DNA of 58,446 bases from IMG/VR virus record IMGVR_UViG_3300020711_000011, positions 1 through 58,446 of that record; one strand, 5' to 3'. The translations under genes were made by a program, and so were the position numbers. Of the stretch, positions 35,909 through 44,067 are shown piece by piece; the first letter of the stretch is position 1; each line of letters starts with the position of its first letter. Source of the DNA: a virus. The notes under the pieces were generated by a model that was not told the DNA's origin, ran no database searches, and saw only the letters and a program-made list of their open reading frames with translations.

Positions 35909-36418
35909 TTATTTATTTGAAGGACCATTAACCGTTATTACTCCATTTGCGATTGTGATATTTGTCTTTCCAGTCTTTAATACATTTGGAGGCAAGATTT
36001 CAGTCGCTCCATTTTTATATGCAGCGGCTTTTCTCTTTAAGTAATCGATGCGCTTCTGATCTTGAATTGATAATCTTTTCGTATCGATGAACTTTTGTCT
36101 TATTACATTTTGTTCAGTCGATTTTTGTGTTGGCTTATTAGTCCAAGGTAAAAGAGTCGCATCTCTCTGAGGAATTAATAGTGTATCACCTTCAGCAATA
36201 GAAAATGGATTTGAAATATTGTTATATTTTAGAATGTAATCTGCATAAGATGCAACACCATAAACCTGAAGCGCTATTAAATCTGGTCGACCTGCAAAAT
36301 GCGAGTCAACTAAGAATTTAGACATTACTTGTGTATTGCTACTAAATAGCACTGTCGGTTCAGTCATTATGACTACTCCATTTTCAATCCTCTTATTTAC
36401 TAAAGTTGTTAAGTTCAT
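35909..36418 (-). CDS. LysM-containing baseplate protein, T4 gp53-like
   Basis: A 169-residue protein similar in size to T4 gp53 (196). Residues about 55-85 resemble a LysM repeat (NPFSIAEGDTLLIPQ), and the surrounding FAGRPDLIALQVYGVASYADYILKYN segment resembles the gp53 and contractile-system wedge LysM proteins that lock the inner wedge. Residues about 95-135 are basic and helical (IRQKFIDTKRLSIQDQKRIDYL). The ATG overlaps the stop of the upstream tube-like gene by one base, indicating coupling. Confidence 0.7.
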   Translation of the reverse strand: MNLTTLVNKRIENGVVIMTEPTVLFSSNTQVMSKFLVDSHFAGRPDLIALQVYGVASYADYILKYNNISNPFSIAEGDTLLIPQRDATLLPWTNKPTQKSTEQNVIRQKFIDTKRLSIQDQKRIDYLKRKAAAYKNGATEILPPNVLKTGKTNITIANGVITVNGPSNK

Positions 36419-38220
36419 TATCCGTTTGTGAATTTTCTCATTTCATCTGTACCGTATGATGAAAGTCCTGTTATATCATTACCTCCCTTCTGATGGTTAT
36501 AAACATCGGTATCGGTTGTTTTATTAATATCTGGTCCTCCGTATGGTTTAAAGTAAAATCTACCTTTACCCGCATTAAACATGCTTTCAATCTCAGCTTT
36601 ATCTCTTGGTCGAGCAGGTTTTAGGGTAACTTTCAATTCTAATATTTCTGGAAAATCTTGAATACCTAATGGTCCTTTAAAATTTAATTCAGTTTTTGTA
36701 CAAGCTAGATTTCCAATAACTGCAATTGGATTTAATGGGTTACCTATCGTAACATGCCATTGTCCAGTTGCTTCACCAGTTAAGAATGCATTTACGATTT
36801 GTCCAGCATTTGGAGAGTTGAATAATTTTAACAAAGATCCTCCTAAGATATTATTTGTTAAGTTATTACCCATCAAACCATTTGATTTAATATCTCCAAT
36901 CAAGTTTTGTCCAAGTGTTCCAAGATCTTTCATTACTGATCCTAAGAACCCTTTATAATCTCCATTTGCAATTAATCCAGCATTTCCCAATGGTTTACCA
37001 ATACTTCCTGCACCACCTCCTGTATATCTAACAGCTCCTCCCCAGAATGGAGCATTTGAATAGGTCAATGCTAACAATTGGGACATCATATCCATAAACA
37101 TGATCTTTGGATTTGCTCCATTTAAAGATCTCATTTCATATTCAAACGTTAACGTAAATTCATGATCAAAATCCATACCTTCCTTTCTTTGCAACATTTT
37201 AGTGATCGCATTGTATGGACCAAACACATAGTTTGGATAAGTTGATGTGATTGGATCAAATGAAGCGCTATTGTATATGCTGGCTTGAACTGCATTCTTT
37301 CCATTTGCGGCAGCATCAACGCTTCTTAATAAAGAAGATGAATTCATGAATGCTCCAAACTTACCTCTTCTAGATGCATCGTTTTCGATGGTTTGAACCG
37401 CAGCTTCGACTTCATCCCAATTATATTTAAAACTAAAACCTAAAATATCTTCTATTTTATTTCCAGTTTGCTCTGACATCCACGTTACTGCTCTTGAAAG
37501 ATCTGGAGATGGTTTTAAAATCTTTTTTCCAGATGCATCTACCGTAAATGGAGTTATAATATCATCCTCAATAGGGAATGGAAATCTTCTTAGGGTAATC
37601 ATGTGATTGTTAGGAATTCTTCCTAAATATCTGCATAGAGCAAAATCAGAATAACCATATCTATAACCTAATCCTCCATTTGTAGAAGTTCTTTCTATAA
37701 TAGTTTGAATTGTTGGATTAACCAGGGTATCTGGATTAAAATCTAATTGATTGTATTCTCCATAGGGTACGCCTGTTGTGGCACCTTGTAGCGGAGTACC
37801 TCTATAATTTACTAAAGACCAAGAGTTAAAATTAGAATGTACTAATTTACCTTCACTAACATCACTCGTACCTGTACCAGTTGAACTTGGAACCTTGTAA
37901 ACTTCTGCTTGAGTTACTCTATCATAATATAATTTATTGTCACTGTTTGCAGTTTTAATATCTCCTGTTGTTGGCGTTTTAGAACCAGTTCCAGTGACAC
38001 CCGATATCGTTGGATTTGCAGTTACTGTTTCAGCATTCAGCGGTATCGATGGATTTGGACTAGCATTTGCAGCCGCAACTTCGTCATGATTCGATTGAAT
38101 GGCATCAGCTGTATTTGTTACTGTACCATTACCATTGTTGATTGTTATTCCACCTGCATTTGCGTCATTTGTTAATGGCGCATTTGAAGTTCTAATAGTA
38201 TCTATTGGTTCGAATGCCAT
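36418..38220 (-). CDS. Tail/baseplate structural protein with tube-like C-terminal domain
   Basis: A 600-residue protein. The N-terminal 120 residues are low-complexity Ala/Asn/Thr. A following domain (about 130-350) has RYLGRIPNNHMITLRRFPFP. The C-terminal domain (about 480-575) contains GQWHVTIGNPLNPIAVIGN and LKVTLKPARPRDKAEIESMF, similar to contractile tube or tube-cap proteins. The middle is Gly/Asn-rich. It is the first gene of the tail-block transcription unit (38220 to gp53-type), with a GATATATACTT box about 40 bases upstream and a short ATGGG/CCCAT inverted repeat in the leader at 38242-38257. A tube initiator or central baseplate protein is likely. Confidence 0.55.
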   Translation of the reverse strand: MAFEPIDTIRTSNAPLTNDANAGGITINNGNGTVTNTADAIQSNHDEVAAANASPNPSIPLNAETVTANPTISGVTGTGSKTPTTGDIKTANSDNKLYYDRVTQAEVYKVPSSTGTGTSDVSEGKLVHSNFNSWSLVNYRGTPLQGATTGVPYGEYNQLDFNPDTLVNPTIQTIIERTSTNGGLGYRYGYSDFALCRYLGRIPNNHMITLRRFPFPIEDDIITPFTVDASGKKILKPSPDLSRAVTWMSEQTGNKIEDILGFSFKYNWDEVEAAVQTIENDASRRGKFGAFMNSSSLLRSVDAAANGKNAVQASIYNSASFDPITSTYPNYVFGPYNAITKMLQRKEGMDFDHEFTLTFEYEMRSLNGANPKIMFMDMMSQLLALTYSNAPFWGGAVRYTGGGAGSIGKPLGNAGLIANGDYKGFLGSVMKDLGTLGQNLIGDIKSNGLMGNNLTNNILGGSLLKLFNSPNAGQIVNAFLTGEATGQWHVTIGNPLNPIAVIGNLACTKTELNFKGPLGIQDFPEILELKVTLKPARPRDKAEIESMFNAGKGRFYFKPYGGPDINKTTDTDVYNHQKGGNDITGLSSYGTDEMRKFTNG

Positions 38221-38274
38221 TCTTTTGTGATATTTGTTTAAATGGGTTTAATCCCATCTAAGTATATATCACTT

Positions 38275-38871
38275 TTATAAGATCTCAATTTTATCCAGGT
38301 CGGAAGATAGAGGTCTAAATAATAATTTGTCGTAATAATCAGGATCGGTTGGAGCCCTTTGGGCTAAGAATTTCTTTAAAGAGGCCTCGAATTCACCTTT
38401 GGAGTGATAGTAGTATTGGCCCTTTGAGTAAAATGCACGATTTGTAGTTTCATATAGTTCTTTCATTGTCTTCTCCACGAAGAAGTCCTGCAACGAATTA
38501 AACAATTCAATTTGTTCAGCCTTGGTTTTCACGCAAAATACCGAGTCAACCGCAATTAAATAGGTCTCCCATTTCTCGGCAACCTGACGCTCCAGATCCT
38601 CGATTTTACGGTATAGCTGTCTCTTTAGTTTAAATTTAACCTGCTTTTTATTTTCAAAGTCACCTCTGAAAGTTAAACCAAAGAAATATCTTTTTAAGAA
38701 GTCAATATCATCATAGAAATGATTGATACGAACCAGATATTGAGGCATCAGTTCATCAAACTTAATATCATGAACGATACACTGCACTGGAAATACTACA
38801 TTTGGATGCCTATAATTAGATAATAGGGCATAGATGGTCTCACCTTTTGAAAATAAAGTATGTCTTACCAT
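38275..38871 (-). CDS. Hypothetical protein
   Basis: A 198-residue soluble, charged protein of unknown family. It begins MVRHTLFSKGETIYALLSNYRHP with a small beta region (residues 8-50), followed by long charged helices (KKQVKFKLKRQLYRKIEDLERQVAEKWETYL, written here in part) and a Tyr-rich segment (YSKGQYYYHSKGEFEASLKK). The pattern may fit a DNA- or chaperone-related factor. It is first of a run of small genes to 41332. No catalytic motif is visible. Confidence 0.55.
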   Translation of the reverse strand: MVRHTLFSKGETIYALLSNYRHPNVVFPVQCIVHDIKFDELMPQYLVRINHFYDDIDFLKRYFFGLTFRGDFENKKQVKFKLKRQLYRKIEDLERQVAEKWETYLIAVDSVFCVKTKAEQIELFNSLQDFFVEKTMKELYETTNRAFYSKGQYYYHSKGEFEASLKKFLAQRAPTDPDYYDKLLFRPLSSDLDKIEIL

Positions 38872-38873
38872 AA

Positions 38874-39284
38874 TTAATTATCTATAAACTTAACGTGATT
38901 GAAGCTTGAAAGTACACCTTTCTTTGGATAGTCATCCCGATTAATGATGATTAGATTAAATTTGTAGGAGTTTGGATAGATTGATGCGATAAGTCCTTTA
39001 AGTACATCTATGGTCTCAATGTTGAGGTTCTTAATCACATACAATATCTTCTTTTTATCAGAGATAGAGTCTTCTGACGTTGAAACCAGTGCATCGGTTA
39101 GTTGCTTAATAATATAGATTCCAATGACTGCGTCTGGGGGTTCTGCGCCATGAATGTCTGACTTCGAGAGTTTACTCGAAATTGCGTGATGGTCTATCAC
39201 GTGATCATAACAATCATCCGATTTCGAGAACTTAATAAAGTCCTTTCTGTTCGAATACCAAACACATTCAATAATTAATTCCAT
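38874..39284 (-). CDS. Hypothetical protein
   Basis: A 136-residue protein with alternating strand and helix pattern (MELIIECVWYSNRKDF, AVIGIYIIKQLTDALV, KILYVIKNLNIETIDVLKG, KFNLIIINRDDYPK). This looks like a Rossmann-type alpha/beta fold, but no nucleotide-binding or catalytic signature is evident. The segment CYDHVIDHHAISSKL is His/Asp-rich. It overlaps the upstream neighbour by one base, so is translationally coupled. Confidence 0.5.
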   Translation of the reverse strand: MELIIECVWYSNRKDFIKFSKSDDCYDHVIDHHAISSKLSKSDIHGAEPPDAVIGIYIIKQLTDALVSTSEDSISDKKKILYVIKNLNIETIDVLKGLIASIYPNSYKFNLIIINRDDYPKKGVLSSFNHVKFIDN

Positions 39285-39607
39285 TAAGTTTTAAGCAGAG
39301 ATTCCAGTCTTTTGATTTCTAACTGATGAGCAGCTATTTTAGACGTGATCTCCCCAGGAGTCGGTAAATAAGATTCACCCCATTCCTGAACTATTTTTAT
39401 TTGTTTTTTATCTCTTGGATTTCCAAGCTCAAGCCCGGCATCCATCGAGATGTCGTTTAAGAATTTGATCTTCGTTTCATTAGAATTAGAAGACTCAAAA
39501 TCATAAACAACAACGGCCTCATAACTCTCTCCTGCTGCATTGATATTATCATCTGCAACGGTTTTTATGAGGCCATTGTCTGCTAATTCTAAAGTTATTA
39601 CGTGCAT
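39284..39607 (-). CDS. Small hypothetical protein
   Basis: A 107-residue acidic protein, unknown family. Beta-rich first half (MHVITLELADNGLIKTVADD, YEAVVVYDFE) and a C-terminal helix with leucine spacing (AAHQLEIKRLESLLKT), which may dimerise. Overlaps the downstream gene by one base and lies 3 bases below the upstream gene, so it belongs to a compact operon. Confidence 0.5.
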   Translation of the reverse strand: MHVITLELADNGLIKTVADDNINAAGESYEAVVVYDFESSNSNETKIKFLNDISMDAGLELGNPRDKKQIKIVQEWGESYLPTPGEITSKIAAHQLEIKRLESLLKT

Positions 39608-39610
39608 ATC

Positions 39611-39997
39611 TTATTTAGTTCTGCTAGTCAAAGATAATTTTGCATCTCTTTCAAGCTTCTTAGCTGTTTTTCTGTCGATTGTTAAGGTTTCTCTAGTTTT
39701 AACTGATCTTAAGGCATATGCCTCTTCTAACATTTTAATTTCAGCATCATTATAACCTACTTCTTTCCAGGCTTCGATGCTTTTATTTAATCTGTCTTGT
39801 AATACGCTTTCAATAGCGTCTTGTGATGCTTTTACATTTCTTTCATGTGCTGCAGCGCCATCTTGACGCATTTTCTGATACCATGAATTAGAAACTGGGC
39901 TACCGAATCTGTACGTGTTCTTGATTCTTAAGAATCCAGCCTGTTTGTACATGCTTCTTCTTTGTCTGCGGCTAGCAGATTGTCCATTTTTACTCAT
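39611..39997 (-). CDS. Small basic hypothetical protein
   Basis: A 128-residue protein with a very basic N-terminus (SKNGQSASRRQRRSMYKQAG) and helical remainder (about residues 45-105), including IESVLQDRLNKSIEAWKEVG and a basic tail. The Arg/Lys-rich start suggests nucleic acid or ribosome contact, but it does not match a known ribosomal protein. It overlaps the upstream gene by 8 bases. Confidence 0.5.
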   Translation of the reverse strand: MSKNGQSASRRQRRSMYKQAGFLRIKNTYRFGSPVSNSWYQKMRQDGAAAHERNVKASQDAIESVLQDRLNKSIEAWKEVGYNDAEIKMLEEAYALRSVKTRETLTIDRKTAKKLERDAKLSLTSRTK

Positions 39998-40553
39998 TAT
40001 AATAGTTGTTTAAGTGTGACGTGATTTTATCTTTTAATTGTTGTTGTATAGTATTTATATCAATTTGATCGATTGCCATTTTTAAGATGGCATCAATGAT
40101 CGTTTCTCGGTCGTCATCTGAATTCTCGATCAGCATGTCTACAACCTCGATCTTTGGAATCCCAATCTCGATCTGCAGATCTAATGAGGTTGAATTCTTT
40201 TTAGACAATTTGAGAATCAGTTTTTCCAGTGGCGTCTGTTCAGGGGATTTAGAGGAAATTTGTTGTCCAAAGTCGGGGGAAATTCTAGAATCAATTTTCA
40301 TTTTTTCCATTTTTTCAATAACACTAGGTCCCTCATTTTGCATTGGTAATGGCAATTCATCCCCTTCAATAACAAACATGAACTCATTTAGTACCGTTTT
40401 GAATATCTTAGAGCCGTTTGTAAAGTACACAAATTGGTCATCTTCCCTTTCGAAGATAACTACATTGCCAAATTGATCACCCTTTCTCCATTGGTATCGC
40501 ATAGGTGCATTGGATTGTTCTGATGTTTCCACTGTTGTATCGTTTGTTTTCAT
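39990..40553 (-). CDS. Hypothetical acidic protein
   Basis: A 187-residue protein of unknown family, starting MKTNDTTVETSEQ at 40551-40553. A longer frame to 40640 is open but would overlap the upstream gene by about 77 bases, so the internal start is preferred. Residues about 20-65 are a small beta domain (YQWRKGDQFGNVVIFERED, FVYFTNGSKIFKTV) and the C-terminal half is acidic and helical. Role unknown. Confidence 0.5.
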   Translation of the reverse strand: MKTNDTTVETSEQSNAPMRYQWRKGDQFGNVVIFEREDDQFVYFTNGSKIFKTVLNEFMFVIEGDELPLPMQNEGPSVIEKMEKMKIDSRISPDFGQQISSKSPEQTPLEKLILKLSKKNSTSLDLQIEIGIPKIEVVDMLIENSDDDRETIIDAILKMAIDQIDINTIQQQLKDKITSHLNNYYNE

Positions 40554-40563
40554 ATAGTTGCTA

Positions 40564-40791
40564 TTAGTTTTCTGATAGATTTTCGAGTTCTTCAGAGACG
40601 TAATGAAATTCCTGATCTGTTTCATGATACTGTTTTGCAAATTGTTCTAAATATCTCATAGTCTTTGAGCTTCCGATAAAGCTATCAGTCTTCTTTATGT
40701 ATATTCGATAGAATTCATTAGATCCGATCTCTTTTACCCTGTCTCTTAATTCTTGTGGATCATCGGGTACATGCCATTTGTTAAATCCCAT
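40564..40791 (-). CDS. Small hypothetical protein
   Basis: A 75-residue charged protein beginning MGFNKWHVPDDPQELRDRV, predicted mainly helical, with no known motif. A CTATAAACTATAAG stretch lies immediately upstream, which may be a degenerate late-type box. Follows the dCMP deaminase gene in the same direction. Confidence 0.45.
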   Translation of the reverse strand: MGFNKWHVPDDPQELRDRVKEIGSNEFYRIYIKKTDSFIGSSKTMRYLEQFAKQYHETDQEFHYVSEELENLSEN

Positions 40792-40819
40792 CTTCTTATA
40801 GTTTATAGTGAATAATTAA

Positions 40820-41332
40820 TTAATCATTGTTCCATACAATTACTTGATTCACTGGAATCCCTGCGCGCTCCAATAGTGCAATTCCAGTCATGTCACGATA
40901 TGCTTCACAATAAAATACTTCCTTTACTCCTGACTGGATGATTAGCTTTGCACAATCAAAACAAGGGGATGTCGTTGTGAATAGAACCGAGTCTTTAGAG
41001 GACATCGTGGTCTTCGCCAATTTCATTAGTGCATTAGATTCTGCGTGTAATACTTCATGTTTAGAAACCAATTTAAAACGGCCTGTTTCATTCTCATACG
41101 GCCAGATCTCTTCAACTTCTTCTGGATCCAACCAGCCTCCAGCATCGCCATCCATATATACTATGGTTTCGCATGTGTTATCAAATTTATGCGGTGTGCC
41201 ATTATAGCCAAAGCTGACGATCTGTTCGTCCTTTACAATAACACATCCTACCTTACGCCGTTCAGCATAACTGAGCTTAGAGATTTGATATGCTATTTGC
41301 ATATAGATCTTTTCAATTGGGATACGTGGCAT
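40820..41332 (-). CDS. Deoxycytidylate (dCMP) deaminase
   Basis: A 170-residue zinc deaminase that turns dCMP into dUMP for dTTP synthesis. The signature is complete: H96-A-E98 (EVLHAESNAL) with catalytic Glu98, and SPCFDCAKLI with Cys124 and Cys127 as the other zinc ligands. The N-terminal RRKVGCVIV and GYNGTPHKFDN match T4 gene cd and ComEB types. The insertion with DGDAGGWLDPEEVEEIWPYE is longer than in minimal enzymes. A TATAAATA box 20 bases upstream suggests it can be transcribed separately. Family assignment is secure. Confidence 0.93.
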   Translation of the reverse strand: MPRIPIEKIYMQIAYQISKLSYAERRKVGCVIVKDEQIVSFGYNGTPHKFDNTCETIVYMDGDAGGWLDPEEVEEIWPYENETGRFKLVSKHEVLHAESNALMKLAKTTMSSKDSVLFTTTSPCFDCAKLIIQSGVKEVFYCEAYRDMTGIALLERAGIPVNQVIVWNND

Positions 41333-41352
41333 ATTACTATATTATGTTAAAA

Positions 41353-41360
41353 TATTTATA
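41353..41360 (-). promoter_or_regulatory. TATAAATA late-type promoter box
   Basis: TATAAATA on the minus strand, 20 bases upstream of the dCMP deaminase ATG. It matches the T4 late consensus and predicts a leader of about 14 bases. Confidence 0.5.
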
Positions 41361-41399
41361 TCGATTAGTCGAAGATAGTTTCTGAGCATTACTATGTTT

Positions 41400-41543
41400 T
41401 TATGATATATCAAGAATGCCAAGGAGCCCATTCAATCTCTTCAATAATAATTCACTAAAGTTGCCGCTTTCAACTCCAATTTCTGCGCCGATTCCATTAA
41501 GACCGATGGTCTTTAAGTATTTTGGTAATTCATTTCTAGTCAT
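41400..41543 (-). pseudogene. Truncated class I methyltransferase remnant (47 residues)
   Basis: A short open frame on the minus strand (ATG at 41541-41543, TAA at 41400-41402) coding MTRNELPKYLKTIGLNGIG then AEIGVESGNFSELLLKRLNG. The G-A-E-I-G-V-x-x-G-x-F-S-E string is the SAM-binding motif I of FkbM/macrocin-type O-methyltransferases, with the typical helix before it and the strand after it (LLGILDIS). The frame ends right after that strand, so about 150-200 residues expected for an enzyme are missing. No continuation in another frame is seen before the deaminase gene. It is best called a decayed gene, though a short peptide may still be made. Confidence 0.6.
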
Positions 41544-41564
41544 GATATATGTATACACAAAAAA

Positions 41565-41584
41565 ATGGACTCTTGCGAGTCCAT
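41565..41584 (-). terminator. Rho-independent terminator
   Basis: Perfect 8-bp stem (ATGGACTC / GAGTCCAT) with a 4-base loop, followed on the minus strand by a T-run of seven. It lies just downstream of the acidic 230-residue gene, so it ends that transcript. Confidence 0.9.
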
Positions 41585-41620
41585 TGTCCTTTTAGAGAGA
41601 TATGCGAGATATTAATTTAA

Positions 41621-42313
41621 TTATGCTTTAGCAGCTGGATCCTCGTCTACTTCTGGAGTTTGAGATTGTGGTGCCAAATTAGCATCCTTAGCCTCATCAA
41701 CTTTTTTGCAGAAGGCATCTTTCATAGAATTACATGCTGCTTCATAAGCTTCTGGCGCGTAATCTTCTTTTAAAGATTTAAGGGTGTTTGCTGAGTAGTT
41801 ACCGATTAAAGAAGCGCATTCAGCCATATAAGATTCTACCGTGTGCTCATCATGATCGTCTTCTTCCCATACTTTAGCCTCGTTTTTAACCTGTTCGTAA
41901 CATTCTTTCAAAAGTTCAGATACAGTTCTTTTAGGCTCGTCCTTTGGTTCCTCTACTTCAGTTTTTTTTTCAGCGTCTTCGTCTTCATTTACCTCTTTAG
42001 CAACCACATCGCCTTTGATGTCGTTCTTAAGGTCTTTATTTAATTCAGCTGAATCGTCATGTGCAGATTGATCAACAATTTTACCGTCGAATTTGATCTT
42101 ACCAGAAACGTCTTTAGTTTTACCGTCTAATTTTTCTGCAGGGATGCCGCTTTCGTCTTTAGCCTCGTTCTTTTGTTGAACTGTTTCAGCTTCAGCGTCA
42201 GCCTCTTTTTCTGATTTAACATCAGGAGTACCCATATCCATAATGTCTTTTTCTATTTCTTCAGTTCTGTCCATTTCTGAAACAAACTGATCAAATGATT
42301 TTAAACTTGCCAT
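41621..42313 (-). CDS. Acidic internal or core-like protein with FDQFVSE N-terminus
   Basis: A 230-residue protein dominated by Glu, Asp, Lys and Ala. The N-terminus MASLKSFDQFVSEMDRTEE carries the F-D-x-F-V-x-E motif resembling the T4 capsid-targeting sequence (MKTYQEFIAEA), whose cleavage by the prohead protease follows a Glu. The middle (about residues 20-140) is disordered and highly charged; the last 90 residues are more ordered and helical (ECYEQVKNEAKVWEEDDHDE, ANTLKSLKEDYAPEAYEAAC). Highly acidic prohead core or internal proteins are typical of T4-like heads. It is a stand-alone unit: TATATAAA box about 42 bases upstream and a strong terminator downstream. Confidence 0.65.
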   Translation of the reverse strand: MASLKSFDQFVSEMDRTEEIEKDIMDMGTPDVKSEKEADAEAETVQQKNEAKDESGIPAEKLDGKTKDVSGKIKFDGKIVDQSAHDDSAELNKDLKNDIKGDVVAKEVNEDEDAEKKTEVEEPKDEPKRTVSELLKECYEQVKNEAKVWEEDDHDEHTVESYMAECASLIGNYSANTLKSLKEDYAPEAYEAACNSMKDAFCKKVDEAKDANLAPQSQTPEVDEDPAAKA

Positions 42314-42355
42314 ACTTTTAAATTTTTTTGTGATTATTTTATTATGTTCTAAGGA

Positions 42356-42363
42356 TTTATATA
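42356..42363 (-). promoter_or_regulatory. TATATAAA late-type promoter box
   Basis: TATATAAA preceded by GA on the minus strand, 42 bases upstream of the acidic protein ATG. Here a normal leader is predicted, in contrast to the leaderless group. Confidence 0.5.
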
Positions 42364-42379
42364 TCTATGTTCTCGACAA

Positions 42380-43108
42380 TTATCTAAGTTGCCCGTTTCG
42401 GTTAATCAAGTACCTAGCAGCGGATGCCAATAGTTTTTGTTGTGAAAGTGTCTTTTCAATATGAGGACTAATTGCAATGATCTCGCCTAGTCCAAATGGA
42501 GCCCAAAGTCCAGCAATCGAACCCTTTACAAAATCTGGATGCTGCTTGATATGAGGAACCTCCTCTGCAAATTTTAATAACACTTTAAATTCTCCATCCT
42601 CTTCGTATTGCATGATCGGACCACCATGATAGTATAGATTCACAATAGGATCAGAAGCCTCAAAAACTTGCTTGCCGAATGCAGTAATTTCAAAATTTAG
42701 ATATACAACATCATGTGTCAGATATTCTTCTTGGTAATCCAATCTCTTTAATGGAATTAAATTAAGGGACCAATCATGCCCACCTGCGATCAAATGATAA
42801 CCTGCACAGACTGCCAAAAGTTTACCACCGTCAGAAATCCAATTCTTTAGGTCTTGTTTTCCATCTTCTGAGATTCCCAAGCTTTCTTCATATGCTTTAC
42901 CGCCCGGTATGATTAATAGATCTAAGTCTTTAAAATTATCTAATTTAAAGTTATCAGAGTCTAATTTAAATGGAGTAACGCTAAAAAACTTATCTAGAAA
43001 ATCATCCCAAACTTGGATTGTAGATTTTTTAACACCCTTGTCATGATAGATTCCAATCTTTAATTTTTTATCGGACTGAAATTCTTCAAATAGTTTAATA
43101 CGTTTCAT
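42380..43108 (-). CDS. Class I glutamine amidotransferase-like protein (BPL_N domain) with FEEF N-terminus
   Basis: A 242-residue protein of the DJ-1/GATase superfamily, closest in pattern to the BPL_N domain. Seen: LKIGIYHDKGVKKSTI (strand 1), DLDLLIIPGGKAYEESLG, the nucleophile elbow LLAVCAGYHLIAGG with Cys101, NLYYHGGPIM (His161), and IAISPHIEKTL with His216 and Glu218, giving a probable Cys-His-Glu triad. In other systems such domains supply ammonia or act as amidases beside peptide ligases and amidoligases. The first 13 residues MKRIKLFEEFQSD precede the fold and match a capsid-targeting-like motif, hinting at packaging in the head. The start overlaps the upstream gene by 14 bases. Confidence 0.75.
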   Translation of the reverse strand: MKRIKLFEEFQSDKKLKIGIYHDKGVKKSTIQVWDDFLDKFFSVTPFKLDSDNFKLDNFKDLDLLIIPGGKAYEESLGISEDGKQDLKNWISDGGKLLAVCAGYHLIAGGHDWSLNLIPLKRLDYQEEYLTHDVVYLNFEITAFGKQVFEASDPIVNLYYHGGPIMQYEEDGEFKVLLKFAEEVPHIKQHPDFVKGSIAGLWAPFGLGEIIAISPHIEKTLSQQKLLASAARYLINRNGQLR

Positions 43109-43781
43109 CTACATTATTATAATATGTTTGAACAAATGATTCAAATGTTGGCATCCAACTTTCATTAGATGATTTCATCTTAACTGTCGTTGCCTTCTTA
43201 TCTAAATTTAAAATCTGTAATTTTAATTTGTTCTTTTCAATTTCAATCTTGCTTACGGCCTGAACATCTTTATTCTTTTCAGCATGCTTGTCAGATTTCA
43301 TTTTAAAATCGATACTTTTGATTTTATCTTTGATTGAATTGGTTTTATCAGCAATGTCAGTCATTTTCTTTTGAAGACGTGCAGTTTTGCTCATATGCTG
43401 TGTAGCTGCCTCGTTAGCTTGTATAGATTCATCCATTGCATCCTCTTCTTTTTTTATTTGATCCATTTTCTTCATTGCCCAATCCACGCCTTCATCTCCT
43501 CCCCAAATAAGCCATGCAACGTATCCATTGTCTTTCCATGGTTCGTCTTTGTGCTCTGGAGCTATTGATGAGTTTTTACGATGACGATTAAACTGCGCCA
43601 TTCTTGAAACAACATCTCTTGAGAGAGCTTCTCCCTTTGCAAGTTGATGGGCTCTTTGCCAACCCACTTCGGTTCCAGCAGTGACTTCGTCTCTACCGTA
43701 CTTTTCCTTCCAATCTATTGCCTTTTTCGCATTTTTAGAAGCTGCTTTAGGATAGTCAGAATATGAATCATTTTTTGACAT
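43095..43781 (-). CDS. Phage head-associated protein with DUF-type N-terminal domain
   Basis: A 228-residue protein from the ATG at 43779-43781 (MSKNDSYSDYPK); a longer frame to 43802 is rejected because a TATATAAC box lies between. Residues about 8-105 form a domain seen in phage head-maturation or portal-linked proteins: YPKAASKNAKKAIDWKEKYG, VGWQRAHQLAKGEALSRDVV, MAQFNRHRKN and DNGYVAWLIWGGDEGVDWA. The C-terminal half is a charged coiled coil (about 120-205). The last residues contain TFESFVQTYY, similar to the FExF motif found at N-termini of three other proteins. Together with its neighbours a prohead role is likely. Confidence 0.6.
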   Translation of the reverse strand: MSKNDSYSDYPKAASKNAKKAIDWKEKYGRDEVTAGTEVGWQRAHQLAKGEALSRDVVSRMAQFNRHRKNSSIAPEHKDEPWKDNGYVAWLIWGGDEGVDWAMKKMDQIKKEEDAMDESIQANEAATQHMSKTARLQKKMTDIADKTNSIKDKIKSIDFKMKSDKHAEKNKDVQAVSKIEIEKNKLKLQILNLDKKATTVKMKSSNESWMPTFESFVQTYYNNVDETY

Positions 43782-43784
43782 ATA

Positions 43785-43792
43785 GTTATATA
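43785..43792 (-). promoter_or_regulatory. TATATAAC late-type promoter box
   Basis: TATATAAC preceded by TGA on the minus strand, ending 3 bases before the ATG at 43781, directly downstream of a terminator (43808-43825). It marks a new transcription unit and sets the start codon choice. Confidence 0.55.
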
Positions 43793-43807
43793 TCAAACAC
43801 AAAAAGA

Positions 43808-43825
43808 CCCTACCTTTCGATAGGG
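43808..43825 (-). terminator. Rho-independent terminator
   Basis: Stem of about 7 bp (CCCTATC / GGTAGGG with one G-T pair) closed by a GAAA loop, followed on the minus strand by GTC and then five T. Located downstream of the 71-residue gene. Confidence 0.8.
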
Positions 43826-43851
43826 CCTGGAATTGTGATAGGTAAATTGAT

Positions 43852-44067
43852 CTATTCGCTTGTATCGGTCTGTTTAACCGTAAATATTATGCTAAGCGTA
43901 TTTAATTTTTTATCGGCATTTACAAATTCATCAATATAACGGTCACATGCTCGTACAATTGAAGCGCTATTGTGAGAATTATTTATTAGGTTTTCAATGT
44001 TTGCCATTGCTTCAGCTTTTTCAGCTTCGTATTTTGCTTTTAGGGCAGATAATAATAATTTTGACAT
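43852..44067 (-). CDS. Small helical protein
   Basis: A 71-residue protein, mostly one or two amphipathic helices (SKLLLSALKAKYEAEKAEAM, YIDEFVNADKKLNTLSII). No known family. It is last in the 46041-43852 leftward unit that also holds the lipoprotein, before a terminator. Confidence 0.5.
   Translation of the reverse strand: MSKLLLSALKAKYEAEKAEAMANIENLINNSHNSASIVRACDRYIDEFVNADKKLNTLSIIFTVKQTDTSE

Noticed and set aside
38242-38257. Short ATGGG/CCCAT inverted repeat as a terminator
   Set aside because: Five base pairs with a six-base loop and no T-run; it lies in the leader of the 600-residue gene and is too weak to call.
39611-39997. A second ribosomal protein suggested by the basic N-terminus of the 128-residue protein
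   Set aside because: Arg-rich start only; the rest lacks any ribosomal protein signature.
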